From Planctomycetota bacterium (GTDB taxonomy: Bacteria > Planctomycetota > Planctomycetia > Planctomycetales > Planctomycetaceae), in contig JAQCEJ010000019.1 in assembly GCA_027618475.1 (NCBI GenBank), positions 1 through 64,000 of the forward strand: a stretch of 64,000 nucleotides of DNA, written 5' to 3'. Positions 61,423 through 64,000 of this stretch are shown here, in pieces. Within the stretch, counting starts at the first letter, position 1, and each line of letters begins with the position of its first letter. Both the position numbers and the translations under genes were made by a program. Below the pieces are notes generated by a model. It saw only the letters and a list, made by a program, of their open reading frames with translations, was not told the DNA's origin and searched no databases.

Positions 61423-61629
61423 TGTCGAAGTTTTCCCGACAATTCGTTTCATAACATTCAATGAGACCGTGATTTCGAATACTCAGGAGAACTCTGTCAC
61501 GCGCCATTGCGCAGAAACATGGCCCATTCTCTGACGGTTGATTGCATTCATTGGCGATCTCATAGAGAAAAAGTTATCATAAGCAGAACAATTCACCCGT
61601 TAACGGCATAACTGCACCAAGGGGAATCC

Positions 61630-62646
61630 ATGTTCGCCTTACGCTTGTTCTGTTTGTATTCCATGTTCTTCTTCGCCCCTGTTCGCGTCTTCGCCGATGA
61701 ACCAATCACGATCAACGAATCGGACGAGCGGATCACGATCAGTACGGGCGATCTCGAAGCGTCGATTCGTAAAGTCGGCTATGTCACCGGCGTCGAACGG
61801 CAGTCGTTTCTCGATAAGAAGACCGGCTTCCGCGATTTAGGGTATGGTCTCGACATCGTCGACTGGATTATGGAACCCGGCAGCGACGAAGAGTATCGCG
61901 ACCAGCTTCCCCAGGAAATGGTTTATCTCACGGGGAATTCTTATCATGGCAAAGGTCAAAAGCGATCGATCGAAGGGCCGCAAATTTGCACGCAGGCACG
62001 TGTTCTCAAACCCACGGTGATCAACGGACTCGATTTTGTCGCCATCAAACAGAGTTTCCGTTACCGCACGGCCGCCCCGGGCAAGAAGCATGGTTCGACG
62101 TGGACACAGTTGCTTGTTTTTCCTAAAGGGAAGCGGTACTTCATCTCGATGGACAAGATCGACGCCGTGAACGACAGCGACGCCATGTTTTTGCGGGTCG
62201 ATATGCCGGGACACATCAATCACTCGGAAGGGGATTCGTTCTCCGAAATTTATCTGAGTTATGAAGGAACCATTCCGTCGAAAGAATTTCTCGTAGATTT
62301 TGCACCCGACGAGCGATTCAATTATCGCCGTGATCGTCGCCAGGAGTTGCCCGAGCGGATCATCCGGGCCTATCATCTGCGCGATCCGAAGTCGGGCAAC
62401 GACGGTCCCTGGCTGGCAGGAATGACGCTCGATCCGGAAATCGTGTCCGAAGCATGGTGTCATCAGCGCGGATACGTTTGCCTCATCGAGGAATTCGGCG
62501 AGAAGCCGATCAAAGCGGGAGAATCATTCAGCGCGGCGTTTATCGTCGGATACTTCGATTCGATCGAAGAGATGAATAGCGTTTACGATGAACACAAAGG
62601 CCACACCGCGCTGGAAGTGACCAGTGCCGGCTGGCGGTTGAAATAA
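61630..62646 (+). CDS. secreted beta-rich protein of unknown function
   Basis: A 338-residue exported protein (signal peptide about 1-22, 'PVRVFA'). The rest alternates strands: 'RITISTGDLEASIRKVGYVTGVERQSFLDKKTGFRDLGYGLDIVDW', 'YFISMDKIDAVNDSDAMFLRVDMPGHINHSEGDSFSEIYLSYEG' and 'LAGMTLDPEIVSEAWCHQRGYVCLIEEFGEKPIKAGESFSAAFIVGYFDSIEEM'. The beginning resembles the beta-sandwich N-terminal domains of polysaccharide lyases or glycosidases ('ETGDLEATI...SFLDKKTG'), so carbohydrate binding is a guess. I can name no family. Confidence 0.72.
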   Translation: MFALRLFCLYSMFFFAPVRVFADEPITINESDERITISTGDLEASIRKVGYVTGVERQSFLDKKTGFRDLGYGLDIVDWIMEPGSDEEYRDQLPQEMVYLTGNSYHGKGQKRSIEGPQICTQARVLKPTVINGLDFVAIKQSFRYRTAAPGKKHGSTWTQLLVFPKGKRYFISMDKIDAVNDSDAMFLRVDMPGHINHSEGDSFSEIYLSYEGTIPSKEFLVDFAPDERFNYRRDRRQELPERIIRAYHLRDPKSGNDGPWLAGMTLDPEIVSEAWCHQRGYVCLIEEFGEKPIKAGESFSAAFIVGYFDSIEEMNSVYDEHKGHTALEVTSAGWRLK

Positions 62647-62706
62647 TCAAAGAAAAAGGTTCGCGCGAAACCGGCGAATGGATTAACCCCTCAGGAGTGA
62701 ATCAGA

Positions 62707-63906
62707 ATGTCCAGTCATCGTGGAATAATCGTATACGCACTCTTCTGCACTGCTATCTTTTGTGAATTCGCGTCACCTTCAGGTTACGCAGCGGAAGAAG
62801 ACCGATTGATCGACGTGATTCTCGCCGTCGACAAAGAAGGGAAGGGACACAAGGATGCCGTCGTCGCCGTGCAGAACCTCAGCAGCTACGACGTCGAAGT
62901 GCTGCCTGTTATTCTTGTGGCAATGAACAAGGCGAATCCTCTGGCCATGAACTGGTTGCGTGGCAGCTTCGAGACGATCGCCGATCGCGCAATTTCTCGG
63001 GGAAAGAATCTTCCTGCAAAAGAACTCCTGGCCTATGTGATGGAAACGGAAAACTCGTCGCGTGCCCGCCGACTGGCGTATGAATGGCTGGTGGTGGAGG
63101 ACGCTGAGATTGCTGAAACGTTGATCCCGCAGATGATCACTGATCCCAGTCCTGAATTTCGCCGCGAAGCCGTGGCACGTTTGATCGAGTCGGGTCAAGC
63201 CCTCAAAGAAAAGAACGAAAACGACCCGGCGATCGACGCCTTTCAGGGAGCACTCGTCGGTGCCACTGATGACGATCAGGTCAAGGCGATTACCGCAGGG
63301 CTCAAAGAACTTGGCGTCGACGTCGACATCGCGAATCACTTTGGTTTTCTCAAAAATTGGCAACTGACTGGCCCGTTCGATAACACCGGAAAGAAAGGGT
63401 TCTTCGCCACCTATGAACCGGAAGAATCCGCCGACCTCGATAAGACATACGTCGGTAAGCTCGGGGAAGTAACGTGGACCGAATTGAGCACGAGCGACCC
63501 ATACGGCATCGTCGACATTGCGAAACAGATCGAAGCGTACAAGGGAGCGGTGATGTACGCCCGCGTCGAATTCGACAGCGAGAAAGATCAGGACGTCGAA
63601 CTCCGCTTAGGCACCCCCAACGCGTGGAAGATATGGGTGAATAACGAAATGCTGTTCGGACGCGAAGAATACCATCGCGGCATGGCGATCGATCAATACA
63701 ATGTCCCGGCGAAGCTCACAAAAGGGACGAATGTGATTCTTTTAAAATTGTGCCAGAACGAACAATCCGAAGATTGGGCGCAGCGTTATCAATATCAATT
63801 GCGCGTCTGCAACGCGTCAGGAATCGCCATCCATGAGGCAGCAGATCAAGACAACAGCACGTCGGCACGCACGACGAAAAGCAAAACCGTCGTCTCTCAG
63901 AAGTAA
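62707..63906 (+). CDS. secreted HEAT-like repeat protein
   Basis: A 399-residue exported protein. Signal peptide about 1-29; residues about 30-210 are short helical repeats of the HEAT/PBS-lyase type ('PLAMNWLRGSFETIADRAI', 'SSRARRLAYEWLVVEDAEIAETLIPQMITDPSPEFRREAVARLIESGQ'). Residues about 215-380 are beta-rich ('WQLTGPFDNTGKKGFFATYEPE', 'VEFDSEKDQDVELRLGTPNAWKIWVNNEMLFGREEY', 'GTNVILLKLCQN'), resembling the carbohydrate-binding-like modules of planctomycete secreted proteins. It is probably a binding or scaffold protein. The stop is followed by about 94 bases of unremarkable sequence to the window end. Confidence 0.82.
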   Translation: MSSHRGIIVYALFCTAIFCEFASPSGYAAEEDRLIDVILAVDKEGKGHKDAVVAVQNLSSYDVEVLPVILVAMNKANPLAMNWLRGSFETIADRAISRGKNLPAKELLAYVMETENSSRARRLAYEWLVVEDAEIAETLIPQMITDPSPEFRREAVARLIESGQALKEKNENDPAIDAFQGALVGATDDDQVKAITAGLKELGVDVDIANHFGFLKNWQLTGPFDNTGKKGFFATYEPEESADLDKTYVGKLGEVTWTELSTSDPYGIVDIAKQIEAYKGAVMYARVEFDSEKDQDVELRLGTPNAWKIWVNNEMLFGREEYHRGMAIDQYNVPAKLTKGTNVILLKLCQNEQSEDWAQRYQYQLRVCNASGIAIHEAADQDNSTSARTTKSKTVVSQK

Positions 63907-64000
63907 CGACGTCTTTAAGAGAATCTTCCGCGCTGCTCCGTCGACAACCGGCGCTTGAGTTCCGTTGTCATCACCTCACGGGCATGATCTCTGAAGTGAG

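Overview
The window looks like a chromosomal segment of a planctomycete (phylum Planctomycetota). Signs of this are two DUF1501 proteins with N-terminal export signals, a formylglycine-type sulfatase, two PQQ-type beta-propeller proteins, secreted Gfo/Idh/MocA and HEAT-like proteins, class II cytochrome c-like proteins with a C-terminal CxxCH, and many palindromic intergenic repeats of the 'ggggcttacgcccc' type. I saw no tRNA, rRNA, CRISPR array or intact transposase. All assignments are from reading the sequence; no search was run.

0-8 kb: an A+T-rich accessory stretch holds a DUF1828/DUF1829 gene in a chain of overlapping small ORFs and an orphan antitoxin-like gene. It is followed by an acyl-CoA dehydrogenase-like protein, a TVP38-type membrane protein beside a mercuric-reductase-like flavoprotein, a Fic protein with a regularly spaced operator-like array, and an orphan MNIO (DUF692) enzyme. 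8-14 kb: a five-gene sugar-nucleotide cluster contains a dehydrogenase, an N-acetyltransferase, an aminotransferase, a UDP-GlcNAc 2-epimerase fused to a polysaccharide-deacetylase-like domain, and an ArnA-type formyltransferase. The first four functions match UDP-2,3-diacetamido-sugar synthesis (Wbp/Wlb). The fused deacetylase and the formyltransferase suggest N-formylation of the product, and this is the best candidate for an undescribed system here.

14-24 kb (mostly minus strand): a LolCDE/MacB-like ABC exporter whose ATPase and permease are separated by a palindromic repeat element, a hotdog thioesterase, a Ca2+/H+ antiporter, a beta-propeller protein, a DinB-like protein, then 1.6 kb of gene-poor repeat-rich DNA. 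24-36 kb: an ankyrin protein, a Tat-exported protein of unknown function, two DUF1501 genes, small membrane and secreted proteins, a membrane-anchored acyl-carrier-like protein, an SRAP (YedK/HMCES) protein, and an M48 protease followed by three tandem AIM24 paralogues.

36-46 kb: a sulfatase broken by a one-base frameshift is coupled to a secreted-type oxidoreductase. Opposite them lies a ribose-type ABC importer (ATPase plus two permeases) with no binding protein in the window. Then come trpE and a protein-arginine-kinase pair mcsA-mcsB preceded by a 29-codon coupled ORF. 46-64 kb: secreted proteins and lipoproteins, a second beta-propeller, an RluA pseudouridine synthase, a Cys-rich secreted protein, a cytochrome-like lipoprotein next to a trypsin-like protease, an HpnB-like glycosyltransferase, an esterase, a YqjF-type protein and two further secreted proteins.

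Two small repeat families stand out. One is a 128-129 bp MITE-like element (32106 and 56175) with 14-bp terminal inverted repeats and differing 4-bp flanking duplications. The other is an approximately 89-bp element (48296, 55967, 59583) with GGTTTCATAACCC-type ends.
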